A DNA stretch of 44,562 nucleotides from Novosphingobium rosa NBRC 15208 (GTDB taxonomy: Bacteria > Pseudomonadota > Alphaproteobacteria > Sphingomonadales > Sphingomonadaceae), in the NCBI RefSeq assembly GCF_001598555.1, contig NZ_BCZE01000067.1:1-44562 (forward strand), written 5' to 3'. Both the position numbers and the translations under genes were made by a program. A model generated the notes under the pieces. It was not told the origin of the DNA. It was given only the letters and a program-made list of their open reading frames with translations, and made no database searches. Below, piece after piece: positions 32,510-39,186 of the stretch; positions within the stretch are counted from its first letter, which is position 1; the number at the start of each line of letters is the position of its first letter.

Positions 32510-32746
32510 CTAGGTGGCGGCCCGGATCAAGGCATGGGCCAGCGCGATCGCGTCGCCCTTGGTCAGGGAAAGGGCCTTCCGACCTCCGGCGAAGACATCA
32601 ACCCACCCGCCGCCAGTGCGCACGCGCAGATCGTCCGAGGGCGAGTAACCGAGGGGCTGTGAGGGCGTGGATGCATGAACACGCGCCCGCTCCGCCTGCC
32701 GAGCATCCCATAAAGCCTCACGTTGATCAGCGTAATGGTCGCCCAT
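32510..32746 (-). CDS. Small hypothetical early protein
   Basis: 78 residues, opening MGDHYADQREALWDARQAER and ending DAIALAHALIRAAT. It stops immediately before the primase start. No motif. Probably the first gene after the Cro-like regulator in the leftward replication operon. Confidence 0.6.
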   Translation of the reverse strand: MGDHYADQREALWDARQAERARVHASTPSQPLGYSPSDDLRVRTGGGWVDVFAGGRKALSLTKGDAIALAHALIRAAT

Positions 32747-32830
32747 TACTTTGGTCCCATTTCGGAACAGATCGCGTCAGATTGTGCGTGTGGACCACCC
32801 TTGACGCAAACGTTCGCAAAGGATTCTTTG

Positions 32831-32859
32831 GAATTCCCAAGACAATACAGATTCTTGGG
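32831..32859. repeat. Overlapping inverted repeats in the leftward early leader
   Basis: CCCAAGA (32836-32842) pairs with TCTTGGG (32853-32859). Beside it, CTTTGGAATTCCCAAG is nearly palindromic and shares GGAATTCC with the repeat at 2053-2090. It lies in the 151-bp gap between the Cro-like gene and the replication genes: possible antitermination, attenuator or operator site. Confidence 0.4.
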
Positions 32860-32897
32860 TGCGGGAGCGCCTTTATGAAAATAATATGCGGCGGCCA

Positions 32898-33128
32898 TCA
32901 TGCGGCCTCACCGAAGCTGGGGAAAAAGTCATCTGCGGACACAGCCCCCTCCGTAAGGTCTCGGATGCGCGGCATGAAGGTCGCGCCAGGGCGGTGGCAG
33001 CCGCGCTCCCAATCGGACCACACCTGACGAGAGGTGCCGATCTGCTGTGCGCACTGCGCCAGCGTCATTCCCTTGGCTTTCCGCCATTTCCTCAGCGGAT
33101 GATCGGATAGGTGCTGTGCCATGCGCAT
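32898..33128 (-). CDS. Cro-like HTH regulator
   Basis: 76 residues from the ATG at 33128 (a second ATG at 33122 is possible). Helix-turn-helix MTLAQCAQQIGTSRQVWSDW followed by ERGCHRPG and a tail with AVSADDFFPSF, the pattern of short XRE-family phage regulators. It is divergent from the repressor, and the operator at 33132-33148 lies directly before the start. The predicted promoter leaves almost no leader, so the mRNA may be leaderless. First gene of the leftward early/replication operon. Confidence 0.75.
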   Translation of the reverse strand: MRMAQHLSDHPLRKWRKAKGMTLAQCAQQIGTSRQVWSDWERGCHRPGATFMPRIRDLTEGAVSADDFFPSFGEAA

Positions 33129-33131
33129 GAT

Positions 33132-33148
33132 GTAAGGCAAAACCTTAC
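33132..33148. promoter_or_regulatory. Immunity operator O1 inside leftward promoter
   Basis: Perfect 17-bp dyad GTAAGGCAAAACCTTAC. On the minus strand it lies between TTGTCA (33158-33153) and TTACAT (33135-33130), which are 17 bp apart. The same dyad, one base different, occurs at 33823-33839. Confidence 0.75.
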
Positions 33149-33180
33149 GTCTTGACAAGGCCTAGTAAGGAAATCAGAGA

Positions 33181-33561
33181 TTGGCCATGTCAGCCATAGT
33201 CTTACAATTCGTGCCTATGGAAAAGGCCCCCAATCGCATCCGATTTTACCGCAAGCGGGCTGATCTCAGCCAGCAGGCGCTTGCTGATGCCGTGGGCGTC
33301 AGCAAGATGACGATCAGCGATTTGGAGAATGGCAAGATCAGCCTGTCGCTGCACCATATGCGGCGCCTGGCTAAGACCTTTGGCGTCACACCGGTCGACC
33401 TGCTGAACGAGGAAGATCAGAACGAATTCCTCCGCGCCGAAGAGATGGAGTTGATCCGCAATTTTCGCGCCGCAGATCCGACGCAACGCCAGATGATTAA
33501 CCGCGTGGCCGAACCGCGCGAGATCATCGACCTTCACCCAGAGAAAAAATCGGTCGCCTGA
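33181..33561 (+). CDS. CI-like XRE-family repressor
   Basis: About 126 residues from TTG 33181 (AAGGA at proper spacing); ATG 33187 and ATG 33217 are alternatives. The HTH is at about 30-60: LSQQALADAVGVSKMTISDL followed by ENGKISLS. No peptidase S24 (LexA/CI cleavage) domain is seen; the C-terminus is a short helical tail (RAEEMELIRNFRAADPTQRQ), so induction must work differently from lambda. Divergent to the Cro-like gene, with half-sites GTAAGG (33165) and CTTAC (near 33202) around the start. Expected to hold the lysogenic state. Confidence 0.78.
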   Translation: MAMSAIVLQFVPMEKAPNRIRFYRKRADLSQQALADAVGVSKMTISDLENGKISLSLHHMRRLAKTFGVTPVDLLNEEDQNEFLRAEEMELIRNFRAADPTQRQMINRVAEPREIIDLHPEKKSVA

Positions 33562-33782
33562 TGGACGGGGCGGCAGCCCTATTTCTCCAGGTCACGCTTG
33601 CGTTGCTGTCGGTCGCGATCGCGATCTATGCGACGCACATTTACGAAAAATTTGCAGAGCCTCGCCGCAAGCCGGGTGAGCAGGTGCCAGTGTGGCCAGG
33701 CCTCTTGATTTTCTGCTCCGTAATGTTTGCTATGTTGTACATCTTTTTCCTAGGTGTCGAGGGGATGATGCCCGGGCGCTAA
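33561..33782 (+). CDS. Repressor-coupled small membrane protein, exclusion candidate
   Basis: 73 residues with two membrane spans (ALFLQVTLALLSVAIAIYAT and WPGLLIFCSVMFAMLYIFFL) around a short polar loop. Its ATG shares one base with the repressor stop, so it should be made in the lysogen. Such lysogeny-expressed small membrane proteins often block superinfecting phage, but that is inference from place and topology. A promoter with operator O2 follows it. Confidence 0.65.
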   Translation: MDGAAALFLQVTLALLSVAIAIYATHIYEKFAEPRRKPGEQVPVWPGLLIFCSVMFAMLYIFFLGVEGMMPGR

Positions 33783-33815
33783 TGGCGCTTGTACGGAAAA
33801 ATCTTATTTACTGTC

Positions 33816-33846
33816 TTGACGTGTAAGACGAAACCTTACAAATAAT
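33816..33846 (+). promoter_or_regulatory. Rightward early promoter with operator O2
   Basis: TTGACG (33816-33821) and AATAAT (33841-33846, 19-bp spacer) flank the 17-bp dyad GTAAGACGAAACCTTAC (33823-33839), which matches operator O1 except for one base in the arms and one in the spacer. It drives the gene at 33876 and the long early operon behind it. Confidence 0.7.
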
Positions 33847-33875
33847 GCCCCGTTCCAACGAACGGAGGCTTTCCC

Positions 33876-34256
33876 ATGGCCAGTTCCCATCAGCAGGCGT
33901 TCCGGCGCGATCCGGCGCCATCCTGTGACCTTGCCTATATCACCCGCGCGCTCGGGCTGCCCCTTATGGGCTCGCGCGCGCTTATCGCCCGTATCGATGC
34001 CCTGATCGCCCAGCGCGGCTTTCCCAAGCCGCTGCCCAGCATGCGCCGGCGCCGCCCGGGCGAGGCCACCGGCCAGCTCACCGACGAGGTGACCACGCGC
34101 AGCACCTGGCTGGTGGCCGCTGTCACCGCCTGGCTGGACAATTACATGCCGCCCTCGGCGCAGGCCGCTGTCGATGCCGCATCGATCCGCGCCGCCGCCA
34201 TCGAAATGGACGGCAACGCCCGCCGGCTCAAGCTGGTCGGGGGAGGGCGGGCATGA
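33876..34256 (+). CDS. AlpA/excisionase-like DNA-binding protein
   Basis: 126 residues, first gene of the rightward early operon, with GGAGG before its ATG. LALGLPL-type helix, then QRGFPKPLPSMRRRRPG, then STWLVAAVTAWLDNYMP recalls AlpA-type regulators (FPKP turn followed by W-x3-V-x2-W). The motif spacing is longer than in typical AlpA, so the call is tentative. Might act as excisionase or early regulator. Overlaps the next gene by 4 bp. Confidence 0.5.
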   Translation: MASSHQQAFRRDPAPSCDLAYITRALGLPLMGSRALIARIDALIAQRGFPKPLPSMRRRRPGEATGQLTDEVTTRSTWLVAAVTAWLDNYMPPSAQAAVDAASIRAAAIEMDGNARRLKLVGGGRA

Positions 34257-34552
34257 GCCAGGCCAATGATCGCAGCAGCATCATCATGACCCTTCTGATG
34301 ATGGGCGCTCCGCGCGCGGACGCGGAGCAAGCCGTGGATCTGGGCTATCAGGCGCGCGATGCTGCCGTGAAGGCGATCGAAGCGATCTTCGATCAGGCCT
34401 CGCCGCAAGTCCGCAGGGGCGCCGAGATCATCGGTACGCAGCTTTTGGCCAATGCCATGAACGCCCGCTACCGCCGTATCCAGGCGATCGCGATCAAGAA
34501 TGGCGTGCCGATCGCCGGCGTCTTTCAGTCGGAGGTGCAGGCCGATGGCTGA
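34253..34552 (+). CDS. Hypothetical early protein
   Basis: 99 residues, opening MSQANDRSSIIMTLLMMGAP; helical, with AVDLGYQARDAAVKAIEAIF. No motif known to me. Coupled to both neighbours by short overlaps (4 and 8 bp). Function unknown. Confidence 0.65.
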   Translation: MSQANDRSSIIMTLLMMGAPRADAEQAVDLGYQARDAAVKAIEAIFDQASPQVRRGAEIIGTQLLANAMNARYRRIQAIAIKNGVPIAGVFQSEVQADG

Positions 34553-34874
34553 CCTCACCACCAGCTGCCAGCCCGACGGCGGCCTCGCCCTGTTCCACAA
34601 CAGCTGGCTGATCGGCATCCTGCCCCCCAACAGCCTGTGCAAGGCAATGCCCTGCAGCGCGGGCGACACCGCCAGCTGGGCACACGATCACTATCTCCAC
34701 GGCGGCATTCCCGCGCTGCTGCTGGCGATGCTGTTCATCTCGATCGCCTTCGCGGCGGGCGCATGGTTCAACGGCTGCCACAGCGACCCGATCTCGCCCG
34801 AAGAGGACGAGGCCCAGATGGCCTATCTGCGCGCCTACTGCGCCCGCGTCCACCGGGAGGCGACCGATGCCTGA
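34545..34874 (+). CDS. Early membrane protein with Cys residues
   Basis: 109 residues from the ATG at 34545, which overlaps the previous stop by 8 bp. One clear membrane span (PALLLAMLFISIAFAAGAWF) near 62-81, preceded by a polar region with ILPPNSLCKAMPCSAGDTAS and followed by an acidic cytoplasm-like tail (SPEEDEAQMAYLRAYCARVH). No family recognised. It stands next to a second tiny membrane protein. Confidence 0.6.
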   Translation: MADLTTSCQPDGGLALFHNSWLIGILPPNSLCKAMPCSAGDTASWAHDHYLHGGIPALLLAMLFISIAFAAGAWFNGCHSDPISPEEDEAQMAYLRAYCARVHREATDA

Positions 34875-35025
34875 TCCCCGCCTCACCGATCCGGCGCTTG
34901 ATGCGCTCTGCGCCCGCCTCTGGCCCATCGCCGACGTGCTGGCGCTGCTGGCGCTCACCCTGATCGCCGCCGCCATCGCCTACCACCTGGCGCTGGCCGC
35001 CCTCTTCGAAAGGATCCCGGCATGA
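34867..35025 (+). CDS. Tiny membrane protein (52 residues)
   Basis: Reads MPDPRLTDPALDALCARLWP, then a single span (VLALLALTLIAAAIAYHLAL) and FERIPA. The ATG at 34867 overlaps the previous stop by 8 bp and its stop overlaps the next ATG by 4 bp. This unbroken chain of couplings makes it a credible gene despite its size. It may work with the preceding membrane protein. Confidence 0.6.
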   Translation: MPDPRLTDPALDALCARLWPIADVLALLALTLIAAAIAYHLALAALFERIPA

Positions 35026-35663
35026 CCGGCAAAGGCCTGAAACGCTGCATGGGGGGCGCCCGCTGCAACCACGCCCCGGGCGAATGCACCGCCCAGCCCA
35101 TGGTGGATCGCATCTATCCCGAGCCGACGCTGTTCCGCCGGGAAGACCGCTACATCGTCATCAAGCGCAAGCACCTCACGCCCTTCAAGGAAAGGGCGAT
35201 CCGCGACCAGCTCGCCGCGCTTGAAGTCTCCACGGTCGAATGCGTGGCGGTCGAAAGCGACTGGCCCGAATATGAAACCGTCTGGGGCATGATTGAGGCG
35301 CGGGTGACGGGCAAGCAGCCTGCATTGGCGGCATTGAGCACCTTGCCTGCAGGATGCCCCGTCAAGGCCGTCGGGATGTCCGTCAGCCCTAATGGCTTTA
35401 TGCGCTGCCATTACACCAATGCGCGCGGTCAGGCGATCTCCCTCGCGCCCGAAGATCACTGCAAAGCCAATCTCTGCGCCCTGTTCGGCCCCGATATCGC
35501 CTGGCTGGAGGCGAACTTCCCCCGTTGGTCAAAGCCGATTTACAGCGAGGACTGCCTTCATCGCCAACTTGTGCGCCCCGCAGAGATCATCGGGTTCGAT
35601 ACGGCAGAGGTAGCCGCCGCCCTGATCATCGAATGCACCCGCAAGCCGGAGATGCATGCATGA
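35022..35663 (+). CDS. Two-domain early protein with stand-alone helicase N-terminal domain
   Basis: 213 residues. Residues about 40-100 (RYIVIKRKHLTPFKERAIRD, VESDWPEYETVWGMIEARVT) match a small protein often seen by itself in phage early operons. Residues about 109-211 (AGCPVKAVGM, LCALFGPDIAWLEANFPRWS, VRPAEIIGFDTAEVAAALII) align along their length with residues 37-140 of the helicase-like ATPase at 28331-30271. It has no ATPase motifs. It might compete for or bridge to the partner of the helicase domain. Coupled to both neighbours by 4-bp overlaps. Confidence 0.7.
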   Translation: MTGKGLKRCMGGARCNHAPGECTAQPMVDRIYPEPTLFRREDRYIVIKRKHLTPFKERAIRDQLAALEVSTVECVAVESDWPEYETVWGMIEARVTGKQPALAALSTLPAGCPVKAVGMSVSPNGFMRCHYTNARGQAISLAPEDHCKANLCALFGPDIAWLEANFPRWSKPIYSEDCLHRQLVRPAEIIGFDTAEVAAALIIECTRKPEMHA

Positions 35664-36013
35664 CCGCCCCGCTGTTCTACACCATCGCCACGCACCGCGC
35701 CGATGGCGAGCCCCAGCTGCTGGCGGTGTTGCGCAAGGGCGGCGCCACCCTGCATGGCCGCCTGGATGACACCACGGTGAACATCCGGCGCGGCGCCTGC
35801 GCCGGCCACTTCGCCACCCCCGCGCAGGCCCGGCGCGCCCTGACGATCGCGCGCCGCGTGCATGACAACCACCGCCGCGCGATCCTCAAGGCCCGCATGG
35901 CTCTGGAAGACGCCACCTGCGCCCGCAAGCGCGATCTGCACAGCAAGCTGGCCAAACTCTCCACACCTTCAGCCCCGCAATTGCCCCAGCCAGGAGGCCC
36001 CAGCGATGCGTGA
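35660..36013 (+). CDS. Hypothetical basic early protein
   Basis: 117 residues from the ATG at 35660. Opens MTAPLFYTIATHRADGEPQL; the second half is basic and helical (ATPAQARRALTIARRVHDNH). No motif recognised. Overlaps neighbours by 4 and 8 bp. Confidence 0.6.
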   Translation: MTAPLFYTIATHRADGEPQLLAVLRKGGATLHGRLDDTTVNIRRGACAGHFATPAQARRALTIARRVHDNHRRAILKARMALEDATCARKRDLHSKLAKLSTPSAPQLPQPGGPSDA

Positions 36014-36503
36014 CACCACCACGCCTTCACCTGACCCTGCCGGGAAGATCACCCGGATCGCCTCCGAAGAACCGGCAGGGCAGGGGGAGGGTGCGCCCAC
36101 CGGGTCGACAGCGAGCGCCCCGGTGGGCGCATGGCCTTTCCCTCCCATCTCCAGTCTCGTGCATCCCCGTGTCGCGTTGATAAGCGTCGCTCCGGGCGCG
36201 CACGAATACAACCTTCTGCATATCGCCCCCACCATCCCGATCCAGGCTGTGATCGATGTGGTGGCGGAGCGTGCCCGCCAGATCGTCGAATTCGGCCACA
36301 CGCCGCAGGCAGACGCCCAGCAACCCATCGCGGATCTCTACGCCGTGGTGCGCCGCTACGCGAAGGGCCTGGGCGAATACGCCAGCCACCACGGCAACCC
36401 GGGCGCCCGCGCCGCGATGCGCACCTATGCCGTCAAGCTGGCCGCCGCCCTGCTGGCCTTCATCGACCGCCTCGATGCGGCGCCCTCACCAGATCGGGAC
36501 TGA
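36006..36503 (+). CDS. Hypothetical early protein with conserved-looking C-terminus
   Basis: 165 residues from the ATG at 36006. The first ~70 residues are low complexity (Pro/Ser/Ala). The C-terminal half (VIDVVAERARQIVEFGHTPQ, then helices with RRYAKGLGEYAS) resembles the small helical domain found in many phage proteins that start VAxERxRQ and carry a fragment near HTPxxD. Function unknown. Last gene of the first coupled block; an 80-bp gap with a hairpin follows. Confidence 0.6.
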   Translation: MRDTTTPSPDPAGKITRIASEEPAGQGEGAPTGSTASAPVGAWPFPPISSLVHPRVALISVAPGAHEYNLLHIAPTIPIQAVIDVVAERARQIVEFGHTPQADAQQPIADLYAVVRRYAKGLGEYASHHGNPGARAAMRTYAVKLAAALLAFIDRLDAAPSPDRD

Positions 36504-36518
36504 TCCACCCCGAAGCCG

Positions 36519-36534
36519 GGAAGCCGCAGCTTCC
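36519..36534 (+). other. Intercistronic stem-loop
   Basis: GGAAGC-CGCA-GCTTCC; a longer pairing GCCGGGA (36515) with TCCCGGC (36546) can enclose it. It lies between the end of one gene block and the vWA gene. Confidence 0.5.
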
Positions 36535-36583
36535 AACTCACAGCCTCCCGGCGCTGTTCGGATCACAGCAAGAGGTTATTACC

Positions 36584-37204
36584 ATGAACGACACCACGCC
36601 CCAATTCGCGCTGACGGCCGAAACCGCCAGCGAATTTGACTTCATCATCGGCCTGGATGCGTCCGGCTCGATGAGCAAGCCCTCGAAGCGCTTTGTGGGC
36701 AAGACCCGCTGGGAAGAAGCGCAGGAGACGATCTACGGCATCGCTCACACGCTGAACAAGATCGACGCGGATGGCATCGATATCGTCGTCTTCGGCGGAT
36801 CCACGGACTGGTATGAAGGCGTCACCGCCGACAAGGTCGAGGATCTGTTCAACACGCGCTCGCCCAATGGCGGTACGCCTCTGGCAGCCGCCCTCACCAA
36901 GATCGTCGCCAAGCAGAAGACCAGCGGCAAGAACACCGTTGCCATCATCTTCACCGATGGTGAGCCGGACCAGGAACCGCCGGTCGAAAAGGTGATCGTC
37001 GATGCTGCCAACAGCCTGGACAAGGACGAGGCGCTGACCTTCCTCTTTGTGCAGATTGGCGACGATGCCGGCGCCGCGAAGTTCCTGGCCCGCCTGGACG
37101 ACAATCTTCCCGCCGCGAAGTTCGACATCGTCGACACGGTTTCCGCCGCCGAGGCCGAGACCATGCAGCCGCTCGATCTCATCAACAAGGCCATCAACGA
37201 CTGA
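36584..37204 (+). CDS. von Willebrand factor A domain protein (TerY-like)
   Basis: 206 residues, a single vWA domain. Complete MIDAS metal site: Asp25, Ser27, Ser29 in DASGSMS, Thr98 in NGGTPLAAAL, Asp125 in IIFTDGEPDQ. vWA domains bind protein partners through the metal. There is no signal peptide, so it is cytoplasmic. The next gene encodes a TerC-family membrane protein; vWA (TerY-type) and TerC proteins occur together in tellurium-resistance (ter) loci linked to stress and phage inhibition. The other ter genes (TerD-type) are absent here. AGAGG precedes the ATG. Confidence 0.85.
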   Translation: MNDTTPQFALTAETASEFDFIIGLDASGSMSKPSKRFVGKTRWEEAQETIYGIAHTLNKIDADGIDIVVFGGSTDWYEGVTADKVEDLFNTRSPNGGTPLAAALTKIVAKQKTSGKNTVAIIFTDGEPDQEPPVEKVIVDAANSLDKDEALTFLFVQIGDDAGAAKFLARLDDNLPAAKFDIVDTVSAAEAETMQPLDLINKAIND

Positions 37205-37210
37205 TCGCCG

Positions 37211-37232
37211 GGCGGGGGCTTCTGCCCCCGCC
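37211..37232 (+). other. Strong stem-loop between vWA and TerC genes
   Basis: GGCGGGGGC pairs with GCCCCCGCC, 9 bp with the tetraloop TTCT, starting six bases after the vWA stop. No U-run follows. It could stabilise the vWA mRNA end and set the ratio of the two proteins. Confidence 0.6.
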
Positions 37233-37251
37233 AACCTTCGGGGGAAACGCC

Positions 37252-37806
37252 GTGGACGGACTTTTCGCACTACTCCAGGTCATCATGATCGACATCATCC
37301 TTGCGGGTGACAATGCGCTGGTGATCGGCGCCCTTTCAGCCCGGCTTCCCGCCGATCGGCGCGGCCAGGCCGTTGCCCTGGGCATCGCGGCCGCGATCGG
37401 GATCCGCCTTTTCTTCACCGCCACAGCTGCCTGGCTGATGCTGATCCCCGCCATCGGGTTGATCGGCGGCCTGCTGCTGTTCTGGATCGCCTGGAAGCTG
37501 TGGAAAGAGCAGCAGGCAGATGCGGCTGCGCCGGACGGCACCGCCGCCCCCACCAATTTCCTCGCCGCCGTGCGCGGCATCATCCTGGCCGACATCTCCA
37601 TGTCGCTGGACAACATCCTTGGCGTGGCCGGCGCCGCGAAGGGCCACGCCTTTGCGCTGGTGATCGGCCTGGTGCTGTCCATGGTCATGATGGGCACCGC
37701 CGCCAACTGGATCGCCGGGCAAATGAGCAAGCGCCCCTGGCTGATCTACATCGGCATCGCCGCCATCGTGCTGGCCGGCGGCAAGATGATCGTGGAGGCG
37801 TTCTAG
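37252..37806 (+). CDS. TerC/YjbE-family integral membrane protein
   Basis: 184 residues, GTG start with GGGGGAA upstream. About six membrane spans. The two family motifs are present: DIILAGDNALVIG (Asp20-Asn21) in the first helix and DISMSLDNILGVAG in the second half. TerC relatives (Alx, YkoY, YceF) are linked to manganese efflux and metal loading of exported enzymes; others to tellurite resistance. The protein is short, like YjbE. In a prophage early operon next to a vWA protein it may alter metal state or the membrane during infection. Confidence 0.88.
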   Translation: MDGLFALLQVIMIDIILAGDNALVIGALSARLPADRRGQAVALGIAAAIGIRLFFTATAAWLMLIPAIGLIGGLLLFWIAWKLWKEQQADAAAPDGTAAPTNFLAAVRGIILADISMSLDNILGVAGAAKGHAFALVIGLVLSMVMMGTAANWIAGQMSKRPWLIYIGIAAIVLAGGKMIVEAF

Positions 37807-37854
37807 CTCCCTAACCAGTTAACCGAGGGGCCCTCAAGGCTCTTCCGGTCGCAC

Positions 37855-37880
37855 GCCCCGGTCACCGTCACAGACGGGGC
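37855..37880 (+). other. Intercistronic stem-loop after TerC gene
   Basis: GCCCC-G-GTC pairs with GAC-GGGGC (one bulged G, 9-base loop). It lies in the 102-bp gap after the TerC stop. Confidence 0.45.
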
Positions 37881-37908
37881 CGGGGCACCCCAACCACAGG
37901 AGATGCTG

Positions 37909-38112
37909 ATGACTGAAATCCTGTCCAGCAACGCGGTGGCGTTCCTGAATGCCAATGCCGAAAGCCCCGTGGTTTCGGGCAGGGCGATCCAGCAGGACGC
38001 AAGCAAGCCTGCCGAGGGCGTCGTCTACCGCCTGAAAGACGGGCGGAGCTTCACCCTCTCGCCGGGAGACTGCCTGCAACTGCCATTGCCCCGCTGGGAT
38101 CTGCCCGCATGA
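37909..38112 (+). CDS. Small hypothetical early protein
   Basis: 67 residues. The ATG at 37909 is preferred to that at 37903 because AGGAG lies six bases before it. Opens MTEILSSNAVAFLNANAESP; contains GVVYRLKDGRSFTLSPGDCL. No family known to me. Overlaps the next gene by 4 bp. Confidence 0.6.
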   Translation: MTEILSSNAVAFLNANAESPVVSGRAIQQDASKPAEGVVYRLKDGRSFTLSPGDCLQLPLPRWDLPA

Positions 38113-38297
38113 CCGGGCTGTTCACCCCCAGGCGCTTCTACGCCAGCAACACCAGCAAGGGCTGGGCGGTCATCTATGATCGCTCACCCACCAGCATGGC
38201 CTTCCCCGTCCTGATCGTCAGCGACCTGGTCACAGATCCGGAAAGCGTTGCGGGCGACGTGGCACAGATCCTCAACCAGCACTGGATCATCAAATGA
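38109..38297 (+). CDS. Small hypothetical early protein
   Basis: 62 residues, MTGLFTPRRFYASNTSKGWA at the start, ending NQHWIIK. Looks like a compact alpha/beta fold (AVIYDRSPTSMAFPVLIVSD). Coupled by ATGA overlaps on both sides. Unknown. Confidence 0.6.
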   Translation: MTGLFTPRRFYASNTSKGWAVIYDRSPTSMAFPVLIVSDLVTDPESVAGDVAQILNQHWIIK

Positions 38298-38578
38298 CCA
38301 CGCCTACCTACGAGGATTTCGAAAAGCTCAGCGAGCAGGCGCGCGAGAAGATCCGCTGCCAGATGCTGGCCCACATCAACGCCTCGCGGGCGATGCGCCC
38401 CAGCGACATGACCACCGCCATCATGGCCACCCTGGGCGGCACGCTCTGCGCCTGCGCCCAGATCATCGCGGATCTGGTCGAGCATCACAGCCTCCCGCGT
38501 GAGCATGTCGAGCAGGAGATGATCAAGCATTTCCAGCTCGCCCTCAAAACCACGCTCAACCCCAACACGCCGCACTAG
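38294..38578 (+). CDS. Small helical early protein
   Basis: 94 residues, opening MTTPTYEDFEKLSEQAREKI; mostly helical with a hydrophobic middle (MATLGGTLCACAQIIADLVE). Starts in ATGA overlap with the previous gene. No motif. A 63-bp gap with a hairpin follows. Confidence 0.6.
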   Translation: MTTPTYEDFEKLSEQAREKIRCQMLAHINASRAMRPSDMTTAIMATLGGTLCACAQIIADLVEHHSLPREHVEQEMIKHFQLALKTTLNPNTPH

Positions 38579-38596
38579 CGCGGCCGCACAGTTCCC

Positions 38597-38622
38597 CGCC
38601 GGGCGCATCCCGCTGCCCGGCG
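38597..38622 (+). other. Intercistronic stem-loop
   Basis: CGCCGGGC (38597-38604) pairs perfectly with GCCCGGCG (38615-38622) around a 10-base loop, 19 bp past the stop of the preceding gene. Confidence 0.55.
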
Positions 38623-38641
38623 CCTGGAAGGAGAAGTAAGC

Positions 38642-39136
38642 ATGAACCTCCCTGAAGATGGCACGGACGCCACCGGCGCCAGCACTACGGTGGATACCGG
38701 TGCCACCGGCACCGGCACGGCCGACAGCAGCACGTCGACCAGCTCGCCCAACACCGGCGAAGCTGGCGCGATCACCGGCTTCACCCCGGGCACCTCGGCC
38801 AGCACGGGCGATGGCACCGGCACGGCCGCTGGCACCGCCAGCGATCTCACCCCGGCGATCGGCACCCCCGCCAACCCGGCGCCCTGCGCCCAGCTCGATA
38901 CCAACCACGAAAAGGCAGGCCAGGTCGGCAATGATGCAAGCGCCCAGCTGGCGCGCGTCCGGCACACCCCCGCCAATGATCCCTGGATGGTGCTGGAAGT
39001 TCGCAAGTTCGCCCTGGAGCGCGCCATCGAGCGCAACGGCGATACGGACCAGATCCTGGCCGCCGCCAGCGCCTTCACCGACTTCCTGTTGAACGGGCCT
39101 GCATCCACCCCGGCTCCAGAAACCGAAGCCGCCTGA
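38642..39136 (+). CDS. Early protein with Thr/Gly/Ala-rich N-terminus
   Basis: 164 residues. The first ~85 are low complexity (Thr, Gly, Ala, Ser, Asp). The C-terminal part (NDPWMVLEVRKFALERAIER, DTDQILAAASAFTDFLLNG) is a helical domain. GGAGAAG precedes the ATG. No known family; the disordered head resembles linker regions of small phage proteins. Confidence 0.55.
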   Translation: MNLPEDGTDATGASTTVDTGATGTGTADSSTSTSSPNTGEAGAITGFTPGTSASTGDGTGTAAGTASDLTPAIGTPANPAPCAQLDTNHEKAGQVGNDASAQLARVRHTPANDPWMVLEVRKFALERAIERNGDTDQILAAASAFTDFLLNGPASTPAPETEAA

Positions 39137-39144
39137 TCCACCCA

Positions 39145-39168
39145 GCGGGGCGGCCCCGGCCGCCCCGC
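39145..39168 (+). other. Intercistronic stem-loop
   Basis: GCGGGGCGGCC and GGCCGCCCCGC, an 11-bp inverted repeat with 2-base centre, nine bases after a stop codon and 19 before the GapR-family gene. Confidence 0.6.
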
Positions 39169-39186
39169 CAACCTCAAGGCAGATCC

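Noticed and set aside
28331..32746. T7-type RNA polymerase or DNA polymerase expected with the T7-like head genes
   Set aside because: All genes in the early regions were read; only primase and helicase-like ATPase are present.
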